A stretch of DNA of 26,849 bases from positions 1 through 26,849 of the forward strand of contig JALGZK010000025.1 of the NCBI GenBank assembly GCA_025774935.1, written 5' to 3'. A program made the position numbers and the translations under genes. The notes under the pieces were generated by a model. It did no database searches. It saw nothing but the letters and a program-made list of their open reading frames with translations, and was not told the origin of the DNA. Source of the DNA: a bacterium. Lineage in GTDB: Bacteria > Joyebacterota > Joyebacteria > Joyebacterales > Joyebacteraceae. Shown one piece after another: positions 1-7,868 of the stretch; position 1 is the first letter of the stretch; each line of letters opens with the position of its first letter.

Positions 1-1803
1 TACACGTCGTACCCGCCCGCGAGCGTGAATCCCATGGCAGCGAGGGTCGCGCATGACGGAACGGTGCTTGATCCCGCCGGAATCGACCTCGCGGCCGGCT
101 CCGGCTTCGGAGCGAACAGGGTCCCGAGGGTTGCTTGGGACGGAACGAACTGGGTCGCGGGATGGACCGACAACCTCGGCGCCAGGCTGGCCCGCGTGAC
201 GCCTGACGGCACGCTCCTCGATCCGGGCGGCGAGAGCCTCCCGTGGCTCGGCGTGGACGAGCTCGCCGAGTCCCCGGGTGGCGGAGTTCGGATGGTATGG
301 ACCAGCGAGTTGGCCGGCGGTGAGCTTCCCGATGATATCTACTCGACGTACGTCTCGCCGGGCCTCGAGGCTGATGAGGAGGCACCGATCTCGCTCGGCG
401 CGCCCTCGCACACGCACGTCGACATCGCCCTCGCAGGAGAGGACGGCATGCTCGTCTTCCGGAGCGACGTCTCGGGTGATCGACATGTTTTGGCGCAGGA
501 CGTCGCGGGCTACTTAGGAGCGGGGAGCGGTGAGCCGGTGCTCCTGGCGAGCGGGACCGGCGTCTCGGATCCCGCGGTCGCGTGGAACGGAAGCCTGTAC
601 CTCGCGGTCTGGAGCGACGATGACGCCGAGGCGATCTACGGGACGAGACTTCTCCAGGACGGGACGGTCCTCGACGATCCCGCGATCCTCGTCATGTCAG
701 GGCTCGAGCCGGACGTCTCGGCCGTCGGCACGGACTTCCTGGTCGTCGGAACCGACGAGGTCGGGAGCTTCGCGACGCGGAAGCCCTTCGGGGCGCGCGT
801 GCGCGGCTCGGACGGCGTCGTGCTGGACGCCCCCCCGATCCTCCTCGGGCAGTCGTATGCTCGCGGACCGGAGGTCGCGGGGATGAGCACTCGGTGGCTC
901 GTCACGTGGGGGAGGTACCCCTCGTACGACGATCCAGCCGCCACCGTTCAGGCGGCGTTCGTCGACGCCGACGGGAGCACGCCGGGCGAGTTCGGCATCG
1001 CGACAAGCTCCGCGTTCACGGACGAACACCTGAGCCCCGCGATCGGAGCGAACCTCGGCATCGCGCTGATCGTCTGGGAGGAGACCCGGCTCACGCACGG
1101 GGAGGACTGGAACCTCTACGGGCGGAGGGTGCTGGTCGACGGCACGGTCTTCGACGACCCCGGCGGCTTCCAGATCACGGAGCTTCCCGCCGACGAGCGT
1201 AACGCCGCGGTCGGGTGGAACGGCTCCACGTTCCAGCTCGCGTTCGAGGTCTCGGAGCAGCTCGGCTGGTTCGACCACAGCGCGACCGACGTCTACGGCA
1301 CGCGTGTCGACCAGTACGGTGAAGTCCTCTCGCCCTTGGGCTTCCCGATCGAAATCGGGGAGGGGCCGGACGTGATGCCGGCCGTCGGGAGCGGCGTCGA
1401 CCACGCGACCGTCGCGTCGTCCGTCTTCGTGAGCGAGGCCCCGTACGCGGCGTACCGTATCGGGGCTAGGGCGTTCGACGACGGGACGACGGGCGTTCCC
1501 GACACGCCGGACGATCCTGTGGTCTCCGCAATCCACCTGGCCGGGGCGTTCCCGAACCCGACTCCGGGCCCGACGCGGGTTCGGTTCATCCTGCCGGAGA
1601 CGACGCGCGTGTCGCTTCGGGTCTACGACGTCGCCGGACGGGTCGTGCGCGAGCTCGTCGACTCGGTGACACCCGCCGGTGAGCACGACGTCCGCTGGGA
1701 TGGCAGGGACAACTCCGGCGAGGCGGTGGCGAACGGCATGTACCTCTACCGGATGGAGGCAGGCGGTTACCAGGGCACAGGCAAGCTCGTGGTGCTGCGG
1801 TAG
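1..1803 (+). CDS. Secreted repeat protein with FlgD/T9SS-like C-terminal tail (5' end outside window)
   Basis: The reading frame is open from base 1, so the N-terminus and any signal peptide lie upstream; a GTG at 25 is only an internal codon. The protein is built of roughly 60-residue repeats of the form AWNGxxYLxxW...IYGxRxxxDGTVLDDP, of which at least six copies can be seen, suggesting a beta-propeller-like extracellular domain. The last 80 or so residues form a FlgD-Ig-like sorting domain: LPETTRVSLRVYDVAGRVVREL, then HDVRWDGRDNSGEAVANGMY, ending LVVLR. In related phyla such tails direct export and surface attachment. No enzymatic motif is visible. It is followed 80 nt later by another secreted protein with the same type of tail. 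The sorting domain is clear; the role is unknown. Confidence 0.8.
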   Translation, partial: YTSYPPASVNPMAARVAHDGTVLDPAGIDLAAGSGFGANRVPRVAWDGTNWVAGWTDNLGARLARVTPDGTLLDPGGESLPWLGVDELAESPGGGVRMVWTSELAGGELPDDIYSTYVSPGLEADEEAPISLGAPSHTHVDIALAGEDGMLVFRSDVSGDRHVLAQDVAGYLGAGSGEPVLLASGTGVSDPAVAWNGSLYLAVWSDDDAEAIYGTRLLQDGTVLDDPAILVMSGLEPDVSAVGTDFLVVGTDEVGSFATRKPFGARVRGSDGVVLDAPPILLGQSYARGPEVAGMSTRWLVTWGRYPSYDDPAATVQAAFVDADGSTPGEFGIATSSAFTDEHLSPAIGANLGIALIVWEETRLTHGEDWNLYGRRVLVDGTVFDDPGGFQITELPADERNAAVGWNGSTFQLAFEVSEQLGWFDHSATDVYGTRVDQYGEVLSPLGFPIEIGEGPDVMPAVGSGVDHATVASSVFVSEAPYAAYRIGARAFDDGTTGVPDTPDDPVVSAIHLAGAFPNPTPGPTRVRFILPETTRVSLRVYDVAGRVVRELVDSVTPAGEHDVRWDGRDNSGEAVANGMYLYRMEAGGYQGTGKLVVLR

Positions 1804-1883
1804 AGCACCACTTCTCCCCGCGGAACGCCGGACGCCTCAGAGCGACACAGTGCTCGTGCTAGTCGATGAAGGGGGATGTGACG

Positions 1884-3365
1884 ATGAAGAACGAAGAGCG
1901 CAGACGCGCACCGATTTGGGGACTCGGGTATGCGGCGCTTCTGCTCTTCGTGTGCGCAGGCCTGAGCCAGGCACAGGGCCTCTTCGACACGCCGGTGCAC
2001 TACGACGTGGGATCCCGACCCCGAGACGTGACGGCCGCGGACCTGGACCGTGACGGGAGCCAGGACCTGGTGGTAGCCAACTCCCTGTCCAGCACCGTTT
2101 CGGTCCTGCTGAACGGCGGGGACGGTACCTTTGGACCGGCGCTCTCCTATCCCGTTGGAGCCTCACCGTACGCGGCCGTGACCGCCAGGATGGACGCCGA
2201 CCTCTATCCGGACGTCATCGCCTCCGGCTACGACGCCGGCACGATCTCCGTGCTCCTCAACGACGGGGCCGGGGGATTGCTTCCGGCCGTTCACTATCCG
2301 GTGGGCGATTCGCCGATGGGCCTGGTCGCGGTCGACCTGTCCGGCGACGGGATCCCCGACGTGGCCGTGGTGAACCGGGAGTCGCGCACGTTCTCGGTGC
2401 TTGTCAACGACGGGACCGGCGCCCTCACGCTGTCCGCTGTCTATGCCGCGAGCGGGTTCTCCATCAAGCCTTCCTGGATCACCGCAGGGGACTTCGACGG
2501 TGACGAGGCAATCGACCTCGCGGTGGTCAAGAACTACCACAATCTCTACTTCACGGCCGCCTACGTTCAGGTGTTCCCGAACGACGGGACCGGGCACTTC
2601 CCTGTGAGCCGGACGTACGACCTGGGTGCCCCGGGGACTGCGACGACACCCATGGCTGCGGACTTCGACGGCGATGAGGACATCGATCTCATCGCGTCAG
2701 GCTTCGTCGTGAACTCGTATCGCGTCAGCGTTCTCCTGAACGACGGAACGGGGAACTTCGCGGATCCCCTCACGTACTCCGCCGGGGCAAGTGGGAGGGC
2801 CTGTTACGGCGACTTCGACTTCGACCAGGACCTCGACCTTGCCGTTTCGGAGCAGGGCGTCTCTTCGTACAGCTTCAGCGTGCTCGAGAACAACGGCGAC
2901 GCGACGTTCGAATCCCCATACACGGTCGCGGTCGGCCCGGATCCTATGGGAATCGTCTCCCGCGACTTCGACTCCGATGGCGACGGTGACCTCGCGGTCG
3001 CTGTCTTCGACGACGACTCGGTCGCGGTGGTGGGCTGCAACGCCGACCCGACGGCCGTCGGTGGCGGCGTGATCGGGGGGGTAGACGTGCTGCGGCTATA
3101 TCGCGCTCATCCCAACCCGTTCGCGTCGGAGACAGCGCTCGCGTTCGAGCTTTCCGAGCCGGCGAGGGTCGCCGTGAGGATCTACGATGTGTCCGGCAGG
3201 TTGGTGAGGACGCTGACCGAAGGTGAGTTCCGTGCGCCGGGACGGCATGAGCTCACGTGGGACGGACGCGACGGCAGAGGCCTCAACGTCGCGTCGGGAG
3301 TCTACCTGTGCCGTACAGAGGCCTCAGGGGCCGAGCGGACGCAGCGGATGGTGCTCATCCGATAG
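1884..3365 (+). CDS. Secreted FG-GAP/VCBS-repeat protein with FlgD-like C-terminal tail
   Basis: The frame also offers an ATG at 1866, but a purine-rich GAAGGGGG at about 1868-1875 sits 8 nt before the ATG at 1884, so 1884 is preferred (493 residues). The N-terminus MKNEERRRAPIW followed by GYAALLLFVCAGLSQAQG is a typical signal peptide with an AQ/G-type cleavage site. The body holds about seven repeats of some 48 residues. Each carries an acidic calcium-binding-like loop (DLDRDGSQDL, DLSGDGIPDV, DFDGDEAIDL, DFDGDEDIDL, DFDFDQDLDL, DFDSDGDGDL) and an SVLLNDGTGxF strand, as in FG-GAP/VCBS propellers of surface proteins. The final 75 residues are a FlgD-Ig-like domain (VAVRIYDVSGRLVRTL...WDGRDGRG) ending MVLIR. 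A cell-surface or secreted role is likely; the ligand is unknown. Confidence 0.85.
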   Translation: MKNEERRRAPIWGLGYAALLLFVCAGLSQAQGLFDTPVHYDVGSRPRDVTAADLDRDGSQDLVVANSLSSTVSVLLNGGDGTFGPALSYPVGASPYAAVTARMDADLYPDVIASGYDAGTISVLLNDGAGGLLPAVHYPVGDSPMGLVAVDLSGDGIPDVAVVNRESRTFSVLVNDGTGALTLSAVYAASGFSIKPSWITAGDFDGDEAIDLAVVKNYHNLYFTAAYVQVFPNDGTGHFPVSRTYDLGAPGTATTPMAADFDGDEDIDLIASGFVVNSYRVSVLLNDGTGNFADPLTYSAGASGRACYGDFDFDQDLDLAVSEQGVSSYSFSVLENNGDATFESPYTVAVGPDPMGIVSRDFDSDGDGDLAVAVFDDDSVAVVGCNADPTAVGGGVIGGVDVLRLYRAHPNPFASETALAFELSEPARVAVRIYDVSGRLVRTLTEGEFRAPGRHELTWDGRDGRGLNVASGVYLCRTEASGAERTQRMVLIR

Positions 3366-3406
3366 CCGCACCGGTCCCGACTTGCGAGCGCCGGACGACA
3401 AAGGAC

Positions 3407-3444
3407 GAGCCCGGGAATCCTCAGGATCCCCGGGCTCCTTGCTT
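3407..3444. terminator. Bidirectional terminator hairpin between convergent genes
   Basis: GAGCCCGGG at 3407-3415 pairs with CCCGGGCTC at 3429-3437, extended inward by TCC/GGA around a short loop. CTTGCTT follows on the plus strand, and GTCCTTT follows on the minus strand. It lies 42 nt after the stop of the VCBS-repeat gene and between two convergent genes, so it could serve both. Confidence 0.6.
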
Positions 3445-3465
3445 GCACCATCCGCCAGTCCTGGA

Positions 3466-4077
3466 CTACCTGTACAGCCCCTTGATCGAACCCCACGTCG
3501 CGTGCTCGACTGGTGTCGACGGGCAGAAGTGGACGCCCGTCATGATGATCGAGTACGGTCCGGTGGCGAACCCGGACGTTCCCCACGATGCGACGGGGCC
3601 GGGCGCGCCGGGTCCGTCCGGCGCCCTCTCGAAGTTGAAGGGGGTGTTCTGCCAGATGAGGTTGCCGGCTGCGTCGTAGGGGTCCCAGTTGTACTGGCTG
3701 ACGGCCAGGAGGTAGTCGCCGGGCCCCGGAACGAAGGCCCCGGTGATCGAGGACTGGAGTCCGCACCCGCCTGGGTCGTCGTCGTCGTGCGTCACCCCGA
3801 GGCCCGTAGGATCGAAGAGCCAGAGCTGGGTGTCGGCGGTCGTCCCGCCGCACGTCGTCGCCACGAAGACCCCCGGGTTCGGGATGTGGATGCAGTACAT
3901 GTCAGCATCGCCACCCGAGAGCAACGTTCCGTTGATCTGATTGAACGTTCCGGTCCCCTGAGGCAGCTGGGCAGAAGCCGGCAGATCGCCCGCGTCGCCT
4001 ATCTCGTTCCACGTCTGTGCTGCTGCCGGTACGGCAGCGAGAACGAACGCGGCGCTCAGGATCAGTAGCAGTCTCAT
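3466..4077 (-). CDS. Secreted PPC-like protein ending in WGSIKGLYR
   Basis: This 203-residue protein starts at ATG 4077, preceded on the minus strand by AAAGGAG with about 9 nt spacing. Residues 1-21 (MRLLLILSAAFVLAAVPAAA) are a clear signal peptide with cleavage near AAAQ. The mature part resembles bacterial pre-peptidase C-terminal (PPC)/DVUA0089-type beta-sandwich domains: the stretch GGDADMYCIHIPNPGVFVATT, then DTQLWLFDPTGLGV, then PGDYLLAVSQYN. Four cysteines are present and no catalytic motif is seen. The last residues, PVEHATWGSIKGLYR, closely match the end of the remnant at 10162-10623 (PVERSSWGSIKGLYR), so the tail is a shared C-terminal element. The gene stands alone, with a near-consensus promoter at 4341-4369. 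Function unknown; secretion is well supported. Confidence 0.8.
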   Translation of the reverse strand: MRLLLILSAAFVLAAVPAAAQTWNEIGDAGDLPASAQLPQGTGTFNQINGTLLSGGDADMYCIHIPNPGVFVATTCGGTTADTQLWLFDPTGLGVTHDDDDPGGCGLQSSITGAFVPGPGDYLLAVSQYNWDPYDAAGNLIWQNTPFNFERAPDGPGAPGPVASWGTSGFATGPYSIIMTGVHFCPSTPVEHATWGSIKGLYR

Positions 4078-4334
4078 CGTTCCGCACTCCTTTCGAGGCG
4101 CTCAGACGGCCGCACAGCCGCTCGAGCGCGTTCCTCGTCGGATGGTGCACGACGGAATCTCACTGACCGCCGGCGCGGAACATCGGCACCGTCCCGTTGC
4201 CCGCATCGAGCGGCCCCGCTCAGGTGAGCTCCTTTTTTCCCTGCCCGCCCAGGGCAGCAGCTTCCATGCACGACCTTCACGCCGGTCGCCCCCGTGGGGC
4301 TGCCGGCGCTTCCGTCCATTGCGCGTAGCGAGGA
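4078..4334 (-). other. Long structured 5' leader of the minus-strand gene
   Basis: Between the promoter and the start codon at 4077 lie about 257 nt with no convincing gene. On the minus strand the leader can form a stacked hairpin, GCCGG-CA-GCCCC-ACG-GGGGC-GA-CCGGC, at about 4277-4303. Further on are a CTGCCC/GGGCAG hairpin followed by an A6 run and a GGAG, and two small hairpins (GCTCA/TGAGC and GAGCGG/CCGCTC). I could not match it to a riboswitch class I know. The rest of the 4078-4518 gap, towards the methyltransferase, shows no gene. Confidence 0.35.
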
Positions 4335-4340
4335 TGGCGA

Positions 4341-4369
4341 ATTATACCGCTTCTCTGAGCCACAGTCAA
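4341..4369 (-). promoter_or_regulatory. Sigma70-type promoter for the minus-strand secreted protein
   Basis: Read on the minus strand, TTGACT (4364-4369) is separated by exactly 17 nt from a perfect TATAAT (4341-4346). The expected transcript start is near 4334, giving a leader of about 257 nt before the ATG at 4077. No other gene intervenes. Confidence 0.75.
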
Positions 4370-4518
4370 TCGGAATCCGCTTCTCCCGTCGATCCGGCTG
4401 CGTTCGCTCCCCGGGCAGACGCGTGGAGACGGTTCACCTCAACGTGCATCGGAATACACGTATCGGCCGCAACCCAGAGGAGTTCGGCGAGGCCCCCGCT
4501 ACACGAAGGAGCGCGACC

Positions 4519-5604
4519 ATGCCCGATCAGAGGACCGCAACGGCGATCGACGAGTCGAAGGTCGAGGCGCTCGGTGAGCGGATACTCGATGAGGTCAACG
4601 CGGGGATGAGCTGCCTGAACCTGTACGTCGGGCACCGTCTCGGTCTCTTCCGGGCTCTGCGGGAGACGGGCGACGTGACGCCCGCCGACCTCACGAGGAT
4701 CACGGGCTACGACGAGAGGTACCTCCGCGAGTGGCTGGAGTGCATGGCCGCCAACGGGTATCTCGATCATCGTCCCGAGACCGCGTCGTTCTCGCTCTCC
4801 GACGAGCACGCGGCCGTGCTGGCGGACGACGAGCATCCCGGCTACGCGAGCCCGCTCGTCTGCTGGATCCCGAGCCTGGCGTCGATCCTGCCCGAGCTCT
4901 TGGACGCCTTCGGCTCAGGGGGAGGGGTACCGTACGAGGCCTACGGCGAGGACACTCTCGAGGCGGTGGGCGCCGGCAACAAGGCGATGTTCATGAACGA
5001 ATACGCGACGACCTGGCTTCCCACGATGCCGGACGTCGAGTCCAGGCTGAAGGCGGGCGGGCGCGTTGCGGACATCGGGTGCGGCGTGGGGTGGTCGAGC
5101 ATCTGTCTCGCGCAGGCGTTCCCGGACATCGCGATCGACGCCGTCGATCTCGACCAGGAGTCGATCTCAAAGGCTCGAAACAACGCCAAGGCGTCCGGCG
5201 TTCACGATCTCATCACGTTCCACACCGCGGACGCCGAGGAGGCCCCCCTCGAGGGCCCGTACGACCTCGTCACCGCGTTCGAGTGCATCCACGACATGGC
5301 GCACCCGGTTGCGGCGCTCGAACGCATGCGCGAGCTCGCCGCAGAGGACGGCGCCGCGCTCGTCGCCGACGAAGCCGTCGGCGACGGCGTCGAGGAGAAC
5401 CGGCACTTCATGGGGAGAATCTGCTACAACTTCAGCGTGCTGCACTGCCTTCCGCAGGCGCGCGTGTTCCCCGAGTCCGCGGCTACCGGAACCGTGATGG
5501 GCCCGCGGAAGCTCGAGGCGTATGCGCGAGACGCGGGCTTCCGTCGCATGGAGATCCTGCCGATCGAGCACCCGATCTGGCGTTTCTACCGGCTCTTCCC
5601 GTAG
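4519..5604 (+). CDS. Class I SAM-dependent methyltransferase with N-terminal winged-helix domain
   Basis: The frame extends upstream to 4294, but the ATG at 4519 has a GAAGGA ribosome site 8 nt before it and starts a normal family-length protein of 361 residues. Residues 25-105 form a winged-helix dimerisation region (NLYVGHRLGLFRAL, then ITGYDERYLREWLECMAANGYL), as in small-molecule O-/C-methyltransferases. The Rossmann-fold SAM-binding motif I, VADIGCGVG, is at about 183-191, and the acidic end of strand 2 is D210 (AVDLD). A post-I DLVTAFECIHDM and the loop after it are also present. The fold matches Rv2258c/UbiE-like transcription-factor-type methyltransferases; the substrate cannot be read from sequence. 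It is monocistronic. A weak plus-strand promoter (TTGCGC-N18-TATACC, 4319-4348) overlaps the divergent minus-strand promoter. Confidence 0.85.
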   Translation: MPDQRTATAIDESKVEALGERILDEVNAGMSCLNLYVGHRLGLFRALRETGDVTPADLTRITGYDERYLREWLECMAANGYLDHRPETASFSLSDEHAAVLADDEHPGYASPLVCWIPSLASILPELLDAFGSGGGVPYEAYGEDTLEAVGAGNKAMFMNEYATTWLPTMPDVESRLKAGGRVADIGCGVGWSSICLAQAFPDIAIDAVDLDQESISKARNNAKASGVHDLITFHTADAEEAPLEGPYDLVTAFECIHDMAHPVAALERMRELAAEDGAALVADEAVGDGVEENRHFMGRICYNFSVLHCLPQARVFPESAATGTVMGPRKLEAYARDAGFRRMEILPIEHPIWRFYRLFP

Positions 5605-5791
5605 CCGTCTTTACGTTGTTCCCAGCCTGTGCGTCGACCTCGAGGGGCCGACCCGAGGCCTGGTTTCCTGTCTCGACTCCAGCCTGTTACCTCCGCTCTG
5701 TCACAGATTCGTGGAACGGTCTATGCCACCACATAGTAAGTAGTATTACATAGGGGAGCCTGCGTTCAGTGGGGAGGAAGGATGCCACGAA

Positions 5792-6865
5792 ATGCGTACG
5801 CTCCCTGTTCTTTTGACCGCGGTCGCCCTCGCCTTCCCGTTCGCCGCCTCCGCTGAAGAGTCCTACACAACTCTCGACGCCCTCTGGGGCGACGACTACG
5901 GGACGTTCAACGACACCGCTATTCCACTGCTTCTGGATGAACTGATCGCGCCCACAGATCCGCTCGCCATCGGCGTGCCGGGCCGGTCGGTATCGTTCGA
6001 GGACGGCTCCGAGCAGTGCATTCTCGACGGCCTGCCCGCGGTGGGCAGGATCATCCCTCTGCCGGGCGGAATCGGCGACGCGACCGTCGGGGCCGATTGC
6101 GTCCTGCCGACCTCGTTCCCCGCGAACCGCCGCGGGAGGTTCAAGAACCGCCTCATCGGCGAAGTCGTCAAGCTCTCCCTGAACGTCCGCCTGGACCCCG
6201 ATCTTGAGGACCTCGTGCTGGTCCCCACGATCAAGGCCATCGACGCTCTTCCCGGGACGGACGGGCTCTACGGCACGGAAGACGACGAGATCTGTGCCGA
6301 TTGCGACACCCTGACGTTCGACATTCCCGAACGACTCATGACCGCGCTCGACAGCTACATGCCCGTCGCTCCCACGGTCGGTGGGCTGCTCGGGTTCGCG
6401 AACTCCACGCTGGGCGATGGAGAGACCTACGGTGCCAGGCAACGCGATGTGTGGCAGGGCGTTGCGGAGATCAACCGCGCCTTCGAAGGCGGTCGCTTTT
6501 ACGCCAACGCTCCTGAGGACTCGGTGATCATCCCTATCATCTTCTTCAAGGAAGGTGCCGGTGAAGAGGAGGACTCTGTTTCAGGATCCCGGATCCAGTT
6601 CGCCGCTCGGAACACGCCCGGTCACGCTCCCACATTCCACGTGACGCTGCCCGAACCGAGTATGGTTCGCATTGACGCCTTCGCCATCTCCGGGCGGAGG
6701 GTGGCAGCTCTCGTGGACCGCCTCTTTCCAGCGGGGGAGAATGTGATCGACTTCGACTACGCTCGCGTGCTTCCGAGCGGCGTCTACTTCGTACGGGCCG
6801 TCTCCACGGGCGTCGGATCGGGGGAGATCGCGGTCAGGACGACGAAGGCCGTCGTCGTACGGTAG
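5792..6865 (+). CDS. Secreted protein of unknown function with FlgD-like C-terminal tail
   Basis: This 357-residue protein begins at ATG 5792, with GGAGGAAGG about 11 nt upstream. Residues 1-21 (MRTLPVLLTAVALAFPFAASA, then EE) are a signal peptide. The central part (about 25-265) is not recognised; it contains four Cys residues, including a CADC motif, and a DGLYGTEDDE loop that looks calcium-binding. The last 80 residues are a shortened FlgD/T9SS-like sorting domain: LPEPSMVRIDAFAISGRRVAAL, then FPAGENVIDFD, then LPSGVYFVR, ending VVVR. An AT-rich patch just upstream (5731-5756) may hold the promoter, though no clear -35/-10 pair can be named. Export and surface attachment are likely; molecular function is unknown. 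Confidence 0.8.
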   Translation: MRTLPVLLTAVALAFPFAASAEESYTTLDALWGDDYGTFNDTAIPLLLDELIAPTDPLAIGVPGRSVSFEDGSEQCILDGLPAVGRIIPLPGGIGDATVGADCVLPTSFPANRRGRFKNRLIGEVVKLSLNVRLDPDLEDLVLVPTIKAIDALPGTDGLYGTEDDEICADCDTLTFDIPERLMTALDSYMPVAPTVGGLLGFANSTLGDGETYGARQRDVWQGVAEINRAFEGGRFYANAPEDSVIIPIIFFKEGAGEEEDSVSGSRIQFAARNTPGHAPTFHVTLPEPSMVRIDAFAISGRRVAALVDRLFPAGENVIDFDYARVLPSGVYFVRAVSTGVGSGEIAVRTTKAVVVR

Positions 6866-6921
6866 GAGCATCTCGAGAGCCCTGACCTGACGCCGACCGA
6901 TCGAATGCACAGGAGCACAGA

Positions 6922-6962
6922 AGGCTGAGAGGCCGTCCCTCGCCGGGGCGACTTCTCAGCCT
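6922..6962 (+). terminator. Terminator-like hairpin after the secreted-protein gene
   Basis: AGGCTGAGA (6922-6930) pairs perfectly with TCTCAGCCT (6954-6962); the 23-nt loop contains further GC pairing. There is no T-run after the stem, so termination may be factor-aided. It begins 57 nt after the stop codon at 6865. Confidence 0.5.
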
Positions 6963-6975
6963 GTAGCGTCGCCGC

Positions 6976-7005
6976 TTGACACGTCCCCCCGCGCGAGACT
7001 ACCAT
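6976..7005 (+). promoter_or_regulatory. Sigma70-like promoter upstream of the sulfatase remnant
   Basis: TTGACA at 6976-6981 and TACCAT at 7000-7005 are separated by 18 nt. Downstream there is no intact gene, only the C-terminal scrap of a sulfatase and a terminator. This may be the surviving promoter of a deleted gene. Confidence 0.4.
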
Positions 7006-7084
7006 CCCAGTTGCCGCAGGTACGCAGACAAGACACAACATGTCACGCAAGCAGTTCTGTGCCGAACGGAACGACTCCGGGTCT

Positions 7085-7217
7085 ACGAGGGTCTTCGCGT
7101 ACCTTCCGCGTCTCGTCCGACGGCGGGCAGGACACCGGCACGCCGGTCTCCGACCACTACGACGACCACTTCCACTTCAAGGGCGAGCTCGACAAGGTGG
7201 TCTTCACGCTCGATTAG
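7085..7217 (+). pseudogene. C-terminal remnant of an arylsulfatase
   Basis: In the frame that ends with the TAG at 7215-7217, the residues FRVSSDGGQDTGTPVSDHY followed by HFHFKGELDKVVFTLD match the C-terminal signature of arylsulfatase A-type enzymes (RFS.DE..DVG.DTGTPVS.DY..PF.FTG...KV.V.L). Nothing upstream in any frame resembles the catalytic sulfatase domain or its CxPxR formylglycine site. In-frame upstream codons can start only at TTG 7011 and give unrelated residues. About 40 of some 500 codons are left, so the gene has been deleted rather than merely frameshifted. The family is recognised from memory of its tail motif. Confidence 0.55.
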
Positions 7218-7244
7218 CCGACAGTCTGACGCGAGGCAGTGCTG

Positions 7245-7277
7245 GGGGCCGCCCGGATCCGGGCGGCCCCTCGTCTT
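7245..7277 (+). terminator. Strong terminator after the sulfatase remnant
   Basis: GGGGCCGCCCG (7245-7255), loop GATC, and CGGGCGGCCCC (7260-7270) make a perfect 11-bp stem followed by TCGTCTT. It lies 28 nt after the remnant's stop codon and is presumably the original terminator of the lost gene. Confidence 0.7.
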
Positions 7278-7442
7278 GAGGGGCGGAGCGCCCCCTGAGG
7301 ACCGCGCGTCCAAGCCGGAATCGAAACCGGAGGGCCGGCATCAGACCGCATATGGCAGTGGCTGTCACTCGTCCGCCGGAAGTCGATGTCGGCGGATTGG
7401 ACCTCCGCGGCACGGCCGCGGACCAAAGAGGGAGGTCTGAGC

Positions 7443-7724
7443 GTGGCCTATCTTATGGTGAAGCAAAAGGTGGAGGATTACGGTCGCTGGAAGTCCGTCT
7501 TCGACAACGCGTCTGAGATGCGGAAGAACGGGGGGGAGAGGGGCGTCCGGCTCTTCCACTACGGCGAGGACACCGGCCAGGTGATGGTGCTGGCCGAGTG
7601 GGACACCCTCGAGAGGGCGAGGAGCTACGTCAACAGCCCCGAGGTGGCGGAGGCCATGCGAAAGGCCGGCGTCACTGAGAAGCCCGAGATCTACTTCCTC
7701 GACGAGATCCCGGCCGACGGCTAG
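7443..7724 (+). CDS. Dimeric alpha-beta-barrel 'cyclase-like' small protein, copy 1
   Basis: The frame is open from 7386, but alignment with the neighbour at 7994 (MPYLMVRHKVEDFGRWK against MAYLMVKQKVEDYGRWK) places the start at GTG 7443, preceded by AGAGGGAGGT with 7-8 nt spacing. That gives 93 residues. The pattern VEDYGRWKSVFD...VRLFHYGEDTGQVMVLAEWDTLERARSYV...EAMRKAGVTEKPEIYFLDEI is typical of small ferredoxin-fold proteins of the dimeric alpha-beta-barrel/antibiotic-monooxygenase superfamily, often annotated as cyclases. No cofactor site is visible and the substrate is unknown. It lies 269 nt before its paralogue. The start codon choice is well supported; the function is only a fold-level call. 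Confidence 0.8.
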   Translation: MAYLMVKQKVEDYGRWKSVFDNASEMRKNGGERGVRLFHYGEDTGQVMVLAEWDTLERARSYVNSPEVAEAMRKAGVTEKPEIYFLDEIPADG

Positions 7725-7832
7725 CCGGCTCGTCAGAAGCAGGATGATCGATCGCCACATCTGCGTGGGCGGGCCGGCAGGGCGACCTACCGGTGGGATC
7801 AGGACGCTCTGAACCGCAGGTGTGGTGCGAAC

Positions 7833-7868
7833 GGGGCTGTTCCCGCGGGGGCGGCCCCTTCGCGTTTC
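7833..7868 (+). terminator. Probable terminator between the two cyclase-like genes
   Basis: GGGGCTG (7833-7839) pairs with CGGCCCC (7852-7858), with one G-T pair, around a 12-nt loop; TTCGCGTTT follows. It suggests that copy 1 and copy 2 are separate transcription units. The rest of 7725-7993 holds nothing recognisable. Confidence 0.4.

Noticed and set aside
2908-2920. GTTCGAATCC, resembling a tRNA T-loop
   Set aside because: It lies inside the VCBS-repeat gene, and no acceptor, D or anticodon stems surround it.
7040-7279. An ATG-started open frame across the sulfatase scrap in another frame
   Set aside because: Arg/His-rich translation with no similarity I recognise; it runs through the terminator hairpin.
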